A stretch of DNA of 64,000 nt, from positions 1 through 64,000 of the forward strand of contig CAYOEM010000009.1 of the NCBI GenBank assembly GCA_964402975.1, read 5' to 3'. The notes beneath the pieces were generated by a model. That model was not told the origin of the DNA, did no database searches, and was given only the letters and a program-made list of their open reading frames with translations. The translations under genes were made by a program, and so were the position numbers. Below, one piece after another: positions 26,224 to 34,128 of the stretch. This stretch comes from CAMDKS01 sp964402975. Its GTDB lineage: Bacteria; Bdellovibrionota_B; Oligoflexia; Oligoflexales; RGVZ01. Position 1 is the stretch's first letter; each line of letters begins with the position of its first letter.

Positions 26224-26841
26224 ATGTTCACTGGACTCGTTGAAAGAACTGGGCGTGTTGTCTCCTTGAATAAAACCAACGGAGACTTACTGACACTGAT
26301 CGTAGATCCAGGTCATGATTTTTCAAGAGATCACGGCGACAGTATCGCTGTTAATGGTGTTTGCTTATCTGAGGTGGGAGATGTGACCCAGGCAAACTTG
26401 TGTTTTCACGTTAGCCCCGAAACGCTAGCAAGAACATCTCTGGCAGCCTTGAAAACGGGAAGTATCGTAAATCTTGAGCGCTCGCTTCGACCAAACGACC
26501 GTTTGGGTGGACACTTTGTTCTGGGACACGTTGATGACCGCGGTGTGATTACCGGTCTAAAAAACGAAAATGATTTCCACCTTCTTGAAATCAAAATATC
26601 CAAAGACTTTGCCAAGTATGTTGTAAAAAAAGGTTCCATCGCCATTGACGGCATTAGCCTGACCGTAAACTCCGTTGACGACAGACCTGATGGTTGTTTC
26701 CTGACGTTCACGATTGTGCCGGTCACTTGGCAAACAACTCGCCTTTCACAAAGTAGGATCCACGATATCGTCAATATTGAAGTCGATATGATCGCCAAGC
26801 ACTTGGAGCGCCTGACCGAGGCCTGGAACGCAAAAAAATGA
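26224..26841 (+). CDS. ribE: Riboflavin synthase alpha subunit
   Basis: Dismutates two 6,7-dimethyl-8-ribityllumazine molecules to riboflavin. It starts MFTGLVERTGRV, the N-terminal trimer signature, and shows two tandem lumazine-binding repeats with AVNGVCLSE and AIDGISLTVNSV, each followed by the expected catalytic region around GGHFVLGHVD. The length of 205 is typical. The start ATG directly follows nrdR. It precedes ribB and ribH by one intergenic gap; ribD, which usually comes first, is not in the window. Confidence 0.94.
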   Translation: MFTGLVERTGRVVSLNKTNGDLLTLIVDPGHDFSRDHGDSIAVNGVCLSEVGDVTQANLCFHVSPETLARTSLAALKTGSIVNLERSLRPNDRLGGHFVLGHVDDRGVITGLKNENDFHLLEIKISKDFAKYVVKKGSIAIDGISLTVNSVDDRPDGCFLTFTIVPVTWQTTRLSQSRIHDIVNIEVDMIAKHLERLTEAWNAKK

Positions 26842-27167
26842 AGGTTCCCATCTAGAGAGTGGGCATGACCTCGGTCGTAGCTTCTAAATTCATAGAATCG
26901 AATTAAACAAATAAACGCCCGTAAACATTGATCTTTAGTCATTTTCTGGCCGCGTCGCGAACCAAATTTATTAAAATTATTGCTTTTTTCTTAATCACGA
27001 TTCATATAGGTGCAACCGGCGGGCTTTAAACACTGCGCTGATATAGCCAGAATCATTGGCGACCACATGACCAGGTTGGTCACGTTCTTTGAACTCTACG
27101 CGTCGAACAGTCATGGCCCGTCCACGGGAGATTGGTGCGACGAAGGAAGCGGGAGACTGTTTTCATC
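26842..27167. other. 326-base intergenic region before ribB
   Basis: No convincing gene fits here. I searched for the FMN riboswitch expected ahead of rib genes; only an isolated ACCGGCGG occurs (about 27016-27023), without the other conserved segments. A possible weak promoter is TTGCTT (26980) with CATATA after 17 bases (27003). The purpose of the rest is unclear. Confidence 0.4.
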
Positions 27168-28295
27168 ATGGACAAGAGTATTGCTCGTGTCATCGAAGCT
27201 ATTGAGACCATCCGCAAAGGTGGAATGGTCATTATGGTCGATGATGAGGACCGCGAAAATGAGGGTGATATTGTTTTCGCCGCTGAACACGCAACCGCTG
27301 AAAAAATTAATTTCATGGCAAAAGATGCGCGTGGACTCATATGTTTGCCTATGGCCCCCGATTTCATTAAACGTCTCCAGTTACCCCTGATGGATGACGT
27401 GTCAAAAGGATCCGGCGGGCACACCACGGCGTTTACCGTCAGTATTGAAGCGCGCCACGGAGTTACAACTGGGATTTCCGCAGCTGATCGGGCCCACACG
27501 ATTCGCGTTGCTGTGGCAGATCATACAAAGCCGGAAGATCTTTGCGTTCCTGGACACGTGTTTCCTCTGCGCGCAAAGAAAGGCGGCGTGTTGGAACGCT
27601 CTGGACACACGGAGGGATCTGTAGACCTAGCACGACTAGCAGGCTGTAAGCCTGCCGCTGTCATCTGTGAAATTATGAATGATGATGGTACGATGGCTAG
27701 AATGCCTGATCTCGAGCGATTTGCGCAGGCACATAGACTGCCGATTATAACGATTGAAGATATCATTGCATACCGGCTGATGCGGGATAGTTTGGTGCGC
27801 CCCGTCGATGAGGGCATCGTAGAAACCTCTGAGGGGACCTTCGAAAGTCTTGTTTTCGAGTCCGTTCTTGATGGGTCACAACACCTAGCCCTTATTAAAG
27901 GGAAAGATCGATTTGCCACGTCTATAGTCGACGTGCGCGTCCACAGACAAAAGCCATTTGTTGACGTATTTGCACGTGGGCTTTCCAACAAGCGCGACAT
28001 TGTGGCGTATGGACTCCAAATGCTGAAGTCTTCCGAGGCTGCAGTGCTGATTTATTTGAGTTATCCTCAAAGGTCGACGGCCATGAACAACTTGGACGCG
28101 AGCCACTCACCAACCCACAAAGATGACGAGAGCGCAAAAAATATGGATGCGCGTTTACTGGGTATCGGCGCGCAAATCATCCGGTCCCTGGGCATCCAAA
28201 GAATGAGAACGCACGTCTCTCAACAGCGGACTTTCAAAGGCCTCGCAGGTTTTGGACTAGAAGTTGTGGACCATGTGGTCATCGGTAGCAAATAA
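27168..28295 (+). CDS. ribB: 3,4-dihydroxy-2-butanone 4-phosphate synthase with decayed GTP cyclohydrolase II domain
   Basis: About 375 residues. The N-terminal domain (about 1-200) is a complete DHBP synthase: VDDEDRENEGD, RHGVTTGISAADRA, SGHTEGSVDLARLAG and ICEIMNDDGTMAR. The C-terminal part aligns in position with GTP cyclohydrolase II (FESVLDGSQHLALIKG, IGAQIIRSLGIQRMRTHVSQQ) but lacks the zinc Cys triad and the HSEC motif. It is therefore likely a RibBX-type protein that makes DHBP only; that such hybrids lack cyclohydrolase activity is known from other proteobacteria. ATG 27168 is chosen because the family begins with DKSIARVIEAIETI; a GTG at 27132 is an alternative. A separate ribA must be elsewhere. 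Confidence 0.88.
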   Translation: MDKSIARVIEAIETIRKGGMVIMVDDEDRENEGDIVFAAEHATAEKINFMAKDARGLICLPMAPDFIKRLQLPLMDDVSKGSGGHTTAFTVSIEARHGVTTGISAADRAHTIRVAVADHTKPEDLCVPGHVFPLRAKKGGVLERSGHTEGSVDLARLAGCKPAAVICEIMNDDGTMARMPDLERFAQAHRLPIITIEDIIAYRLMRDSLVRPVDEGIVETSEGTFESLVFESVLDGSQHLALIKGKDRFATSIVDVRVHRQKPFVDVFARGLSNKRDIVAYGLQMLKSSEAAVLIYLSYPQRSTAMNNLDASHSPTHKDDESAKNMDARLLGIGAQIIRSLGIQRMRTHVSQQRTFKGLAGFGLEVVDHVVIGSK

Positions 28296-28314
28296 AGATC
28301 TGGAGACATCAAAC

Positions 28315-28797
28315 ATGCCAAAAAGCCCATCAAAAGTTGCTAAAAAAACCACGGATCCTCGCTATCTCATAGTCGTGGCGCGGTTTAATGAAATGATCAC
28401 CCGATGCTTATTGGCCGGTGCCGAGGATGTATTTCGTGAAGCCGGCTTGACTCCAAATGTTGACATTTTATGGGTTCCCGGCTGCTTTGAGATTCCCACT
28501 GTGGCAGCACAGGCCGCTCGCTCCGGTCGCTACATGGCAGTCGTAACTTTGGGAGCCGTCATCAAGGGCGAAACGCCTCACTTTGACTTTGTTGCTGGCG
28601 AGTGTGCTCGTGGCGTCATGAATGTCGCTGTTGAAACAGGTGTCCCGGTTATTTTCGGTGTTTTGACAACCAACACAGTTGAGCAGGCTCTTAATCGCAG
28701 TGGCATCAAATATGGAAACAAAGGCCGCGACGCTGCACATGCTGCAATTGAAATGACATCAACGATGGCTTGCTTGAGAGGGGATGTGCAAACGTGA
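28315..28797 (+). CDS. ribH: 6,7-dimethyl-8-ribityllumazine synthase
   Basis: Condenses DHBP with the pyrimidine intermediate; it forms an icosahedral or pentameric shell. The 160-residue protein shows VVARFNEMITRCLLAGA, WVPGCFEIPTVAAQAA, LGAVIKGETPHFDFVAGE (catalytic His) and VPVIFGVLTTNTVEQALNR, all typical. ATG 28315 has GGAG nine bases upstream. It overlaps nusB by four bases (GTGA), the normal ribH-nusB coupling of many proteobacteria. Confidence 0.95.
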   Translation: MPKSPSKVAKKTTDPRYLIVVARFNEMITRCLLAGAEDVFREAGLTPNVDILWVPGCFEIPTVAAQAARSGRYMAVVTLGAVIKGETPHFDFVAGECARGVMNVAVETGVPVIFGVLTTNTVEQALNRSGIKYGNKGRDAAHAAIEMTSTMACLRGDVQT

Positions 28798-29216
28798 GCA
28801 CCCTGAATCCAAACTCTCTGTCACGTGAATTTGCTGTTCAGTTTCTCTATCAATGCGAGGCGGATAGGATCTTTTATTTTTCGGATGAGCATTTCCAGAC
28901 GTTTTTACAGCATTTTAAGGTCGAGAACAGCGTCATGGACTATCTTCTAAAGGTCACCAAAGGCGTACTATCTAATATTAATAAACTGGATGAAATCATC
29001 GCCGCACACAGTCAGAACTGGAAAATCAACAGGATGGCAAGTACCGACCGTGTTATTTTGCGCATGGCCACCTTTGAACTTCTTGAGAAACTAGCCCCAG
29101 ATAAGGTAATCTTAAACGAAGCCATTGAACTGGCCAAACGCTACGGAACAGAACACTCCGGCTCGTTTGTGAATGGTGTCCTTGATGCGGTCGTAACAGA
29201 TATTCACCCAGTATAA
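28794..29216 (+). CDS. nusB: Transcription antitermination factor NusB
   Basis: The 140-residue all-helical protein begins SREFAVQFLYQCE and contains the RNA-binding signature INRMASTDRVILRMATFELL and NEAIELAKRYGTEHSGSFVNGVLD. It acts with NusE in rRNA antitermination complexes. The start is a GTG overlapping the ribH stop, with GAGAGGGG about ten bases upstream. Placement directly after ribH is usual. Confidence 0.94.
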   Translation: MSTLNPNSLSREFAVQFLYQCEADRIFYFSDEHFQTFLQHFKVENSVMDYLLKVTKGVLSNINKLDEIIAAHSQNWKINRMASTDRVILRMATFELLEKLAPDKVILNEAIELAKRYGTEHSGSFVNGVLDAVVTDIHPV

Positions 29217-29241
29217 TACGTGCGAAACTCGGAGGGAATTT

Positions 29242-29865
29242 ATGGGGATGGGTCAGGAACCTTCAATAAAGACCGCAGAAACGGTTTTAACTACTCAAGA
29301 CTCCTCTGGTGTCATCGATCCCACTTCCAATACGAAACTAAATCCAGCTGGAACGATCACCTTATCATTAGCTATAGATGATGCAGATTTACGAGATCAC
29401 CTTGTCGTTACTTTTGCAAAAACCGGGAATCTTGAGTGCCCCGACATGATTTCCGAAGCATCCACTTCAAAGCTGCTTTATGAAATCGAACTAAAAGGCC
29501 AAAACGTCACAGAACCATCACTAATGGCAATCGCTGGCGAGGATGGTGTGGCGAGGCGCGTTTTTGTGACCCCTTGTCCTGCTCCAAACTTTCGTGACTA
29601 CGCTGTTTGGGTCGGCCTTGTCACGGAGACAGTGCAAAACCTGAAAGCTCGAAGTGTCGCCCTTTATCCATGCCACGGATCCTTGACGGATGAAAACTCG
29701 TTTGAACTAGTCGGACAGCTCGTAAGAGCCCTTCTTGATGCGAAATGTGCCGACAGCGTCGCCCTTATCGTTGGTCGCTACAACTACAACAAGTTGCTGA
29801 ATCTCGCTCTAGAACTGAAAACCGAGCTCAAATCAGAAACCACGTCCATACGAGTGGTCCACTAG
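29242..29865 (+). CDS. Protein of unknown function ahead of a two-component system
   Basis: The 207-residue protein has no signal peptide or membrane helix and I do not recognise its family. The N-terminal 35 residues are Ser/Thr-rich and probably disordered; the rest has mixed strands and helices, including RRVFVTPCPAPNFRDYAVWVG and a possible nucleotide-like loop GRYNYNKL near the C-terminus. GGAGG lies before the ATG. It sits between nusB and a histidine kinase, 65 bases from the kinase start, so the two may work together, but nothing in the sequence says how. Confidence 0.55.
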   Translation: MGMGQEPSIKTAETVLTTQDSSGVIDPTSNTKLNPAGTITLSLAIDDADLRDHLVVTFAKTGNLECPDMISEASTSKLLYEIELKGQNVTEPSLMAIAGEDGVARRVFVTPCPAPNFRDYAVWVGLVTETVQNLKARSVALYPCHGSLTDENSFELVGQLVRALLDAKCADSVALIVGRYNYNKLLNLALELKTELKSETTSIRVVH

Positions 29866-29930
29866 CAAGAGAGATCGACGTCATTTTTAGCTTTACGCCA
29901 AAAGTTGCAAGCCCGGTTTTACTCCAGGTC

Positions 29931-30902
29931 ATGAAAATGAGGCACATTCTTGGCAGAAATTTACGATGGCTCATTCACCCCGTCAGCATTTTCGTTTTCA
30001 TGCAGATTATTTGGACAGCGATTCTGACCCTGTGGATTATATGGTTTGTTGATCGCCGGCGTGAAATTGAAAAAATTGCTGCACTAATAAAACCCACATT
30101 ACTTCCGACGAACGATACGAGTGTCGTGGTTTTGATCGTCGTTGGAATCGTTCTCCTGTCAATGCTGGGTGCAGGTTCAATCATGCTTTTCACATGGGGC
30201 CTTCGTCAAACATCACTGATCCGCCAGCAGCGAGATTTCGTCTCCAGCGTGACTCATGAACTCAGAACCCCACTGGCTAGCATTCACTTGGCATATGAGA
30301 CCTTGGCATCTCGCAGCCTATCCGATGACACGCGTCAAAAACTTTTGACCATGAGCCTTGTCGATATTGATCGACTTATACGACTGGTTAATCAAATCCT
30401 GATCTCATCCAGACTTGATCGTGGACTCACCATGTTCCAAGACGATATCAAAGACGTCAATATCAAAGACTCTATCAGCGAGGTGGTGAAGACGTTGTCA
30501 TATTTGGATCAACAAATTTCTGATCGCATTCTGACGGATGTGAAGGAAAATCTGACCTGGCGGGTCAGTTTGAATGCTTTTAACATGGTGATCAGTAATC
30601 TTATCGAAAATGCTATCAAATACTCGCCTAAAAAAACTCCGGTCGAAATTAAATGCTCGGTGATCGACGGTGGCTTGCTGATTGCAATAAGAGACCATGG
30701 ACTAGGCCTTACACAGCGAGAAAAAAAGAGAATTTTTAAAATGTTTTATAGAAGTAGTGATGCGTCGAAACGAGCAATTCCCGGTACCGGTCTTGGCCTA
30801 TTTATTGTAAAAACAACTCTTGACCAACTCGGCGGTAGCATCTCTGTTGAGAGTGATGGCCCAGGACTTGGTTCACAATTTATAGCAACTTTCCCAAGAT
30901 GA
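29931..30902 (+). CDS. Membrane sensor histidine kinase
   Basis: About 323 residues: two membrane helices (about residues 18-40 and 65-90) bracketing a short, roughly 24-residue periplasmic loop, then a HisKA dimerisation domain with the phosphorylated His at residue 109 in SVTHELRTPLASI, and a HATPase domain with N box NLIENAIKYS, G1 DHGLGL and G2 GTGLGLFIVK. There is no HAMP or PAS domain; the short loop suggests sensing at the membrane or through a partner. The ATG at 29931 lacks a good ribosome site; another ATG follows six bases later. It overlaps its response regulator by four bases. Confidence 0.88.
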   Translation: MKMRHILGRNLRWLIHPVSIFVFMQIIWTAILTLWIIWFVDRRREIEKIAALIKPTLLPTNDTSVVVLIVVGIVLLSMLGAGSIMLFTWGLRQTSLIRQQRDFVSSVTHELRTPLASIHLAYETLASRSLSDDTRQKLLTMSLVDIDRLIRLVNQILISSRLDRGLTMFQDDIKDVNIKDSISEVVKTLSYLDQQISDRILTDVKENLTWRVSLNAFNMVISNLIENAIKYSPKKTPVEIKCSVIDGGLLIAIRDHGLGLTQREKKRIFKMFYRSSDASKRAIPGTGLGLFIVKTTLDQLGGSISVESDGPGLGSQFIATFPR

Positions 30903-31624
30903 AGACAAACACTACAAAGCAAAAAATTCTTCTAGTTGAGGACGAACCCCACTTGGCTTTCATCCTTAAGTTAAATCTTGAGGCCGAAGGTTTCGATGTG
31001 GAGCACTGCGCAGACGGGGACTCCGCTATTTCCGCATTTTTACAGCACAGCCCCTTCGATGCCGTCATCCTTGACGTCATGCTACCTGGCAAAGACGGGT
31101 TTGTGGTCGCCAAGACCATACGCCAAGTCGACCAGAAACTTGGAATTTTGATGCTCACAGCACGCAGCGCTGAAGAGGACCGATTGGTTGGTTTTGCCAC
31201 AGGCGTTGATGACTATATTACAAAGCCCTTCCATCTGGAGGAGCTGATTGCCCGGGTTCGTCGGATGACGGAGCGAGCCAATCTTTATAAGTCTGAAGCG
31301 AAACCGCAATCTTCTGGCCAAATTAAGGTCTCAGGACTCCTGCTTGACCATGATCAACTGACACTACACTGTGATGGGAAGTCTCATCCCGTAACAAAAC
31401 TTGAAGCGGACTTCCTACATGAGCTCATGTCCAACCCGGGAAAAATTGTGAGCCGTGAACACCTTCTTGAGAAGGTTTGGGGGCTAAGAGCTACGACTGA
31501 AACCAGAACTATCGATAATTTTGTGGTCAGACTTAGAAAAATGATTGAAGTTGACCCCCGGGACCCTAAAATCCTAGTGAGTGTGCGTGGACGTGGCTAT
31601 AAGCTTGAAAATAACATCAAATGA
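30899..31624 (+). CDS. OmpR/PhoB-family response regulator
   Basis: The 241-residue protein has a receiver domain with LLVEDEPHL, the phosphoacceptor Asp at residue 59 (VILDVMLPGKDG), LTARSAEEDRL and the conserved Lys in YITKPFHLEEL, followed by a winged-helix DNA-binding domain with LEADFLHELM, VSREHLLEKVWG and a C-terminal VRGRGYKL. It pairs with the overlapping kinase (kinase first, ATGA overlap). Target genes are not identifiable; dapF follows closely but may be only an incidental operon member. Confidence 0.9.
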   Translation: MKTNTTKQKILLVEDEPHLAFILKLNLEAEGFDVEHCADGDSAISAFLQHSPFDAVILDVMLPGKDGFVVAKTIRQVDQKLGILMLTARSAEEDRLVGFATGVDDYITKPFHLEELIARVRRMTERANLYKSEAKPQSSGQIKVSGLLLDHDQLTLHCDGKSHPVTKLEADFLHELMSNPGKIVSREHLLEKVWGLRATTETRTIDNFVVRLRKMIEVDPRDPKILVSVRGRGYKLENNIK

Positions 31625-31639
31625 TTGCGCAGGGCTTTT

Positions 31640-32566
31640 ATGTTAATCGACTTTGAGAAATGGCACGGTGCGAAAAATGACTTCATCGTCACCTGGATCC
31701 TAACCACTGATCGTGATCTTTTAGTGCCAACCTTGCAAAGGCTTGCGGCAAAAATTTGCGCACGCGATGGCTCTGGCGTCGGGGCTGATGGCATTTTAGT
31801 TTTAGTCGCAAAAAACCGCAAAGATCCTTTTGCCGAGGAATTAGTCATAATAAACAGTGACGGCAGTCTCGCCAAAAATTGTGGGAATGGTCTTCGCTGC
31901 GCAGCTAGTAGTGCGCGTCGACGGGCTCATCGTGAGGCTGTTTTGGAATTTGATGGGGTTAGTTTTAGCGTCTCTGGCAATTCGATCGACTGCAGATTCA
32001 TTGGCGATAAGGCCAATCCTTTTGTGGCTGTTACAATGCCCCAACCGAGCCTAGGCGACGATAATGATTGGAATCGAGACGTCATGGAGCGGGCCAAAGA
32101 ATTGCAACAAAAGCTACCGCAATTGAAGGGTGACTGTATGACTGTGGGGATAGGAAATCCTCACGTCGTATTCACAGTCGAGACCTCGACAGCCGAGCTT
32201 GCTCAACTTGCCGGGATACCCATGCAAGCAAGTCGCCAAGGTGACGGAATCAATGTTCATATCGCGACCTCGTGCGACATCAGCGAGGGTGATCTTCAGA
32301 AAGCCCGTCGCGATATCGGTGAGCCGATCGGGGAATTACTAAAGGTATTCCCCTGGGAACGAGGTGTTGGGGCAACGCAAGCTTGCGGAACCGGTGCATG
32401 TGCTGTGGGTGTGGTAGCTCTGGAATCAGGATTGATTGAACGTTCAGATTGGATCGGAGTTGACATGCCAGGTGGGCGTCTTTACGTCAAACAAACAAGC
32501 CCGGGTGATGAGATTGTTTTGGCAGGGCCGACAGCGTTTGTATTCGGCGGCAGTCTGGACATTTAA
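31640..32566 (+). CDS. dapF: Diaminopimelate epimerase
   Basis: Converts LL-diaminopimelate to the meso form for lysine and peptidoglycan. Both catalytic cysteines are present: NCGNGLRCAAS and ACGTGACAVG. Other family features are DGSGVGADGIL and GIGNPHVV. About 308 residues, slightly longer than usual owing to an insertion in the N-terminal half. ATG 31640 has AGGG six bases upstream; a TTG 15 bases earlier is less likely. It lies 15 bases after the response regulator, so readthrough or cotranscription is likely. Confidence 0.93.
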   Translation: MLIDFEKWHGAKNDFIVTWILTTDRDLLVPTLQRLAAKICARDGSGVGADGILVLVAKNRKDPFAEELVIINSDGSLAKNCGNGLRCAASSARRRAHREAVLEFDGVSFSVSGNSIDCRFIGDKANPFVAVTMPQPSLGDDNDWNRDVMERAKELQQKLPQLKGDCMTVGIGNPHVVFTVETSTAELAQLAGIPMQASRQGDGINVHIATSCDISEGDLQKARRDIGEPIGELLKVFPWERGVGATQACGTGACAVGVVALESGLIERSDWIGVDMPGGRLYVKQTSPGDEIVLAGPTAFVFGGSLDI

Positions 32567-32658
32567 TCCAACACGGCTCGTCTTTTTTGGTAAATCACAA
32601 AAATCAGATCTAACTTCATTAAAATTCGAGAGTTAATCGGGCCGTTTTGTCGCGGCCT

Positions 32659-32688
32659 TTGGCGTGTCTATCACCCGTGTGTTAGAAT
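32659..32688 (+). promoter_or_regulatory. Putative promoter of the lipoprotein gene
   Basis: TTGGCG (32659-32664) is followed after 18 bases by TAGAAT (32683-32688), which matches five of six -10 positions. It lies about 62 bases before the TTG start codon of the downstream lipoprotein gene. No other good promoter is visible in the gap after dapF. Confidence 0.5.
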
Positions 32689-32750
32689 GTAGCAGTTCTC
32701 TTTCTCAATCACGATATCCGTAAAGTTACTGAATCAGTTGGAGGTGGGTC

Positions 32751-34076
32751 TTGTTACGCCATTTATTAACAGCATCGATTATAGTTTCAGGACTAAGCTC
32801 ATGTAAGACCGCAAGTGACTCTACAACACAGTCACTGGGCGGGATGGCCGGTGATAAGACACCGTACACATGTTCAGCTGCCGGCGGCGATAAGTTTGCT
32901 GAGCGCTACGATACATTCTGGGCTCAGAAGAGTGTTCAAGCACCTGAGGGCTACAAAGACTCGCTTCGCGGAATTTTTGCAGCTGTACCTATTGAGCTGC
33001 AGTCTTGGTTCTTCTTGAAAGGTGGAAACGTCCAGCTGATTGGTAACCCCAAAGAAGCCTGTGCCTCCCAGGAATCAACGCCGCTATTTTATAGCTCGGG
33101 CGACCAAGGCGGTTGCGTTATGTTCCCAAAGGAAAACGGCCTAGCAGGCATGCCAACCATCTATGTCGGCGTTACTGCTAAAACCAAAGCTGAGCAGCAA
33201 GAACAGGCGAGTCTGATCGTTGGTGGATTTGCCGCAGTTCTAAGCTCATTCTTAACTGAAGTCGCGATGGCCGATAATGTTTCGGCGCAAAATGATCTGG
33301 TTTATGAGTTCGGAGCCTACGATAAAGAAATGCGCAACGTTAAAGCCGGTTTGGCGTTCATGGTGATCGAAGATCTGATCAAGAACAAGAACAGTGATGG
33401 CAAGACCTTCGCTGAGTCTCTTCCTGACAATTACAAGACTATGATCTCCTCATCGAAGGTGCTTGATGCGAGTGTTGATCGTGACACACGCTGGAAAGCA
33501 TACTGGGGTGCTTACAACGACGCTGGCCACCGTGAAATGACCAACTTCCTCGTCGCACAAGTATTCGAATCAGCCTGGTGCTCGGATACATCACGCGCCG
33601 TCCTTTTTGATGGTAAAGCTCCTTTTGCAGAGACTGGTCGCTACTTCAAGAAGGAAGTTGAACCAGTATTCACTGACTCATTCTCAGGCGAAGCTGCAAA
33701 GAGCGATCTTGGTCTTGCGGATGCTTCCGACTCCAAGTCATCTGCTGAAACGATGAGTGAAGCGCCGAATGGACGCACAAGCCTAGATCTAGGCGGCCGC
33801 CGCATGTTCCCAATCCTAGGTGCCATTGTTGCTGCCCCATTCGCAGTCGGCAGGTATTTTGTTCAAAATCGCCCGGTTCGTACATGGTTTGGGACTCATA
33901 GACCAGTAAGGCGAGTCTTATTTGGCGCAGCTCAAGCGATTGCTGCAGTTGGGCGCGGTGCTGTAGTTTTCACAGGACGAGCCGTTATGGGTGTAGCCCG
34001 CGTCACAGGTAATGGCCTGGCACGCGTTGGCTATAGAGTGCGAAACGGCTGCTTGATTCGCCGCTGGAGATGCTGA
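32751..34076 (+). CDS. Lipoprotein of unknown function with cationic C-terminus
   Basis: The 441-residue protein has a lipoprotein signal with the lipobox LSSC at about residues 15-18. The mature N-terminal domain of about 300 residues is globular and acidic; I do not recognise it. An acidic, Ser-rich linker leads to a C-terminal region of about 90 residues that is strongly Arg-rich and hydrophobic (for example VRTWFGTHRPVRRVLFGAAQ), ending CLIRRWRC. This tail could insert in or bind membranes or nucleic acid. The start is a TTG with GGAGGTG five bases upstream. A strong bidirectional terminator follows. Function unknown. Confidence 0.65.
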   Translation: MLRHLLTASIIVSGLSSCKTASDSTTQSLGGMAGDKTPYTCSAAGGDKFAERYDTFWAQKSVQAPEGYKDSLRGIFAAVPIELQSWFFLKGGNVQLIGNPKEACASQESTPLFYSSGDQGGCVMFPKENGLAGMPTIYVGVTAKTKAEQQEQASLIVGGFAAVLSSFLTEVAMADNVSAQNDLVYEFGAYDKEMRNVKAGLAFMVIEDLIKNKNSDGKTFAESLPDNYKTMISSSKVLDASVDRDTRWKAYWGAYNDAGHREMTNFLVAQVFESAWCSDTSRAVLFDGKAPFAETGRYFKKEVEPVFTDSFSGEAAKSDLGLADASDSKSSAETMSEAPNGRTSLDLGGRRMFPILGAIVAAPFAVGRYFVQNRPVRTWFGTHRPVRRVLFGAAQAIAAVGRGAVVFTGRAVMGVARVTGNGLARVGYRVRNGCLIRRWRC

Positions 34077-34099
34077 GACCGTCTATTTGTGAGATCAGA

Positions 34100-34128
34100 A
34101 AAAGCCGGGGCTAATCCCCGGCTTTTTT
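34100..34128. terminator. Bidirectional intrinsic terminator
   Basis: An eight-base stem (AGCCGGGG with CCCCGGCT, loop CTAAT) with a run of T on the plus strand and, read from the other side, a run of T on the minus strand. It lies between the lipoprotein gene and the end of the convergent SprT-like gene and can stop both. Confidence 0.9.

Noticed and set aside
26406..26942. Minus-strand open frame of 178 codons over ribE
   Set aside because: It covers a well-supported gene and has no recognisable domains.
26842..27167. FMN riboswitch ahead of ribB
   Set aside because: Only an isolated ACCGGCGG occurs; the GGGTGAAATTCCC-type, CCCGCGA and GTCCGGAT segments are missing or out of order.
27010..27390. 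Plus-strand open frame of 126 codons overlapping the start of ribB
   Set aside because: It runs out of frame into the DHBP synthase coding region; the sequence is not like any known protein and has no good start site.
27168..28295. Normal bifunctional RibBA
   Set aside because: The GTP cyclohydrolase II domain has no zinc-binding Cys motif, so the second activity cannot be assigned.
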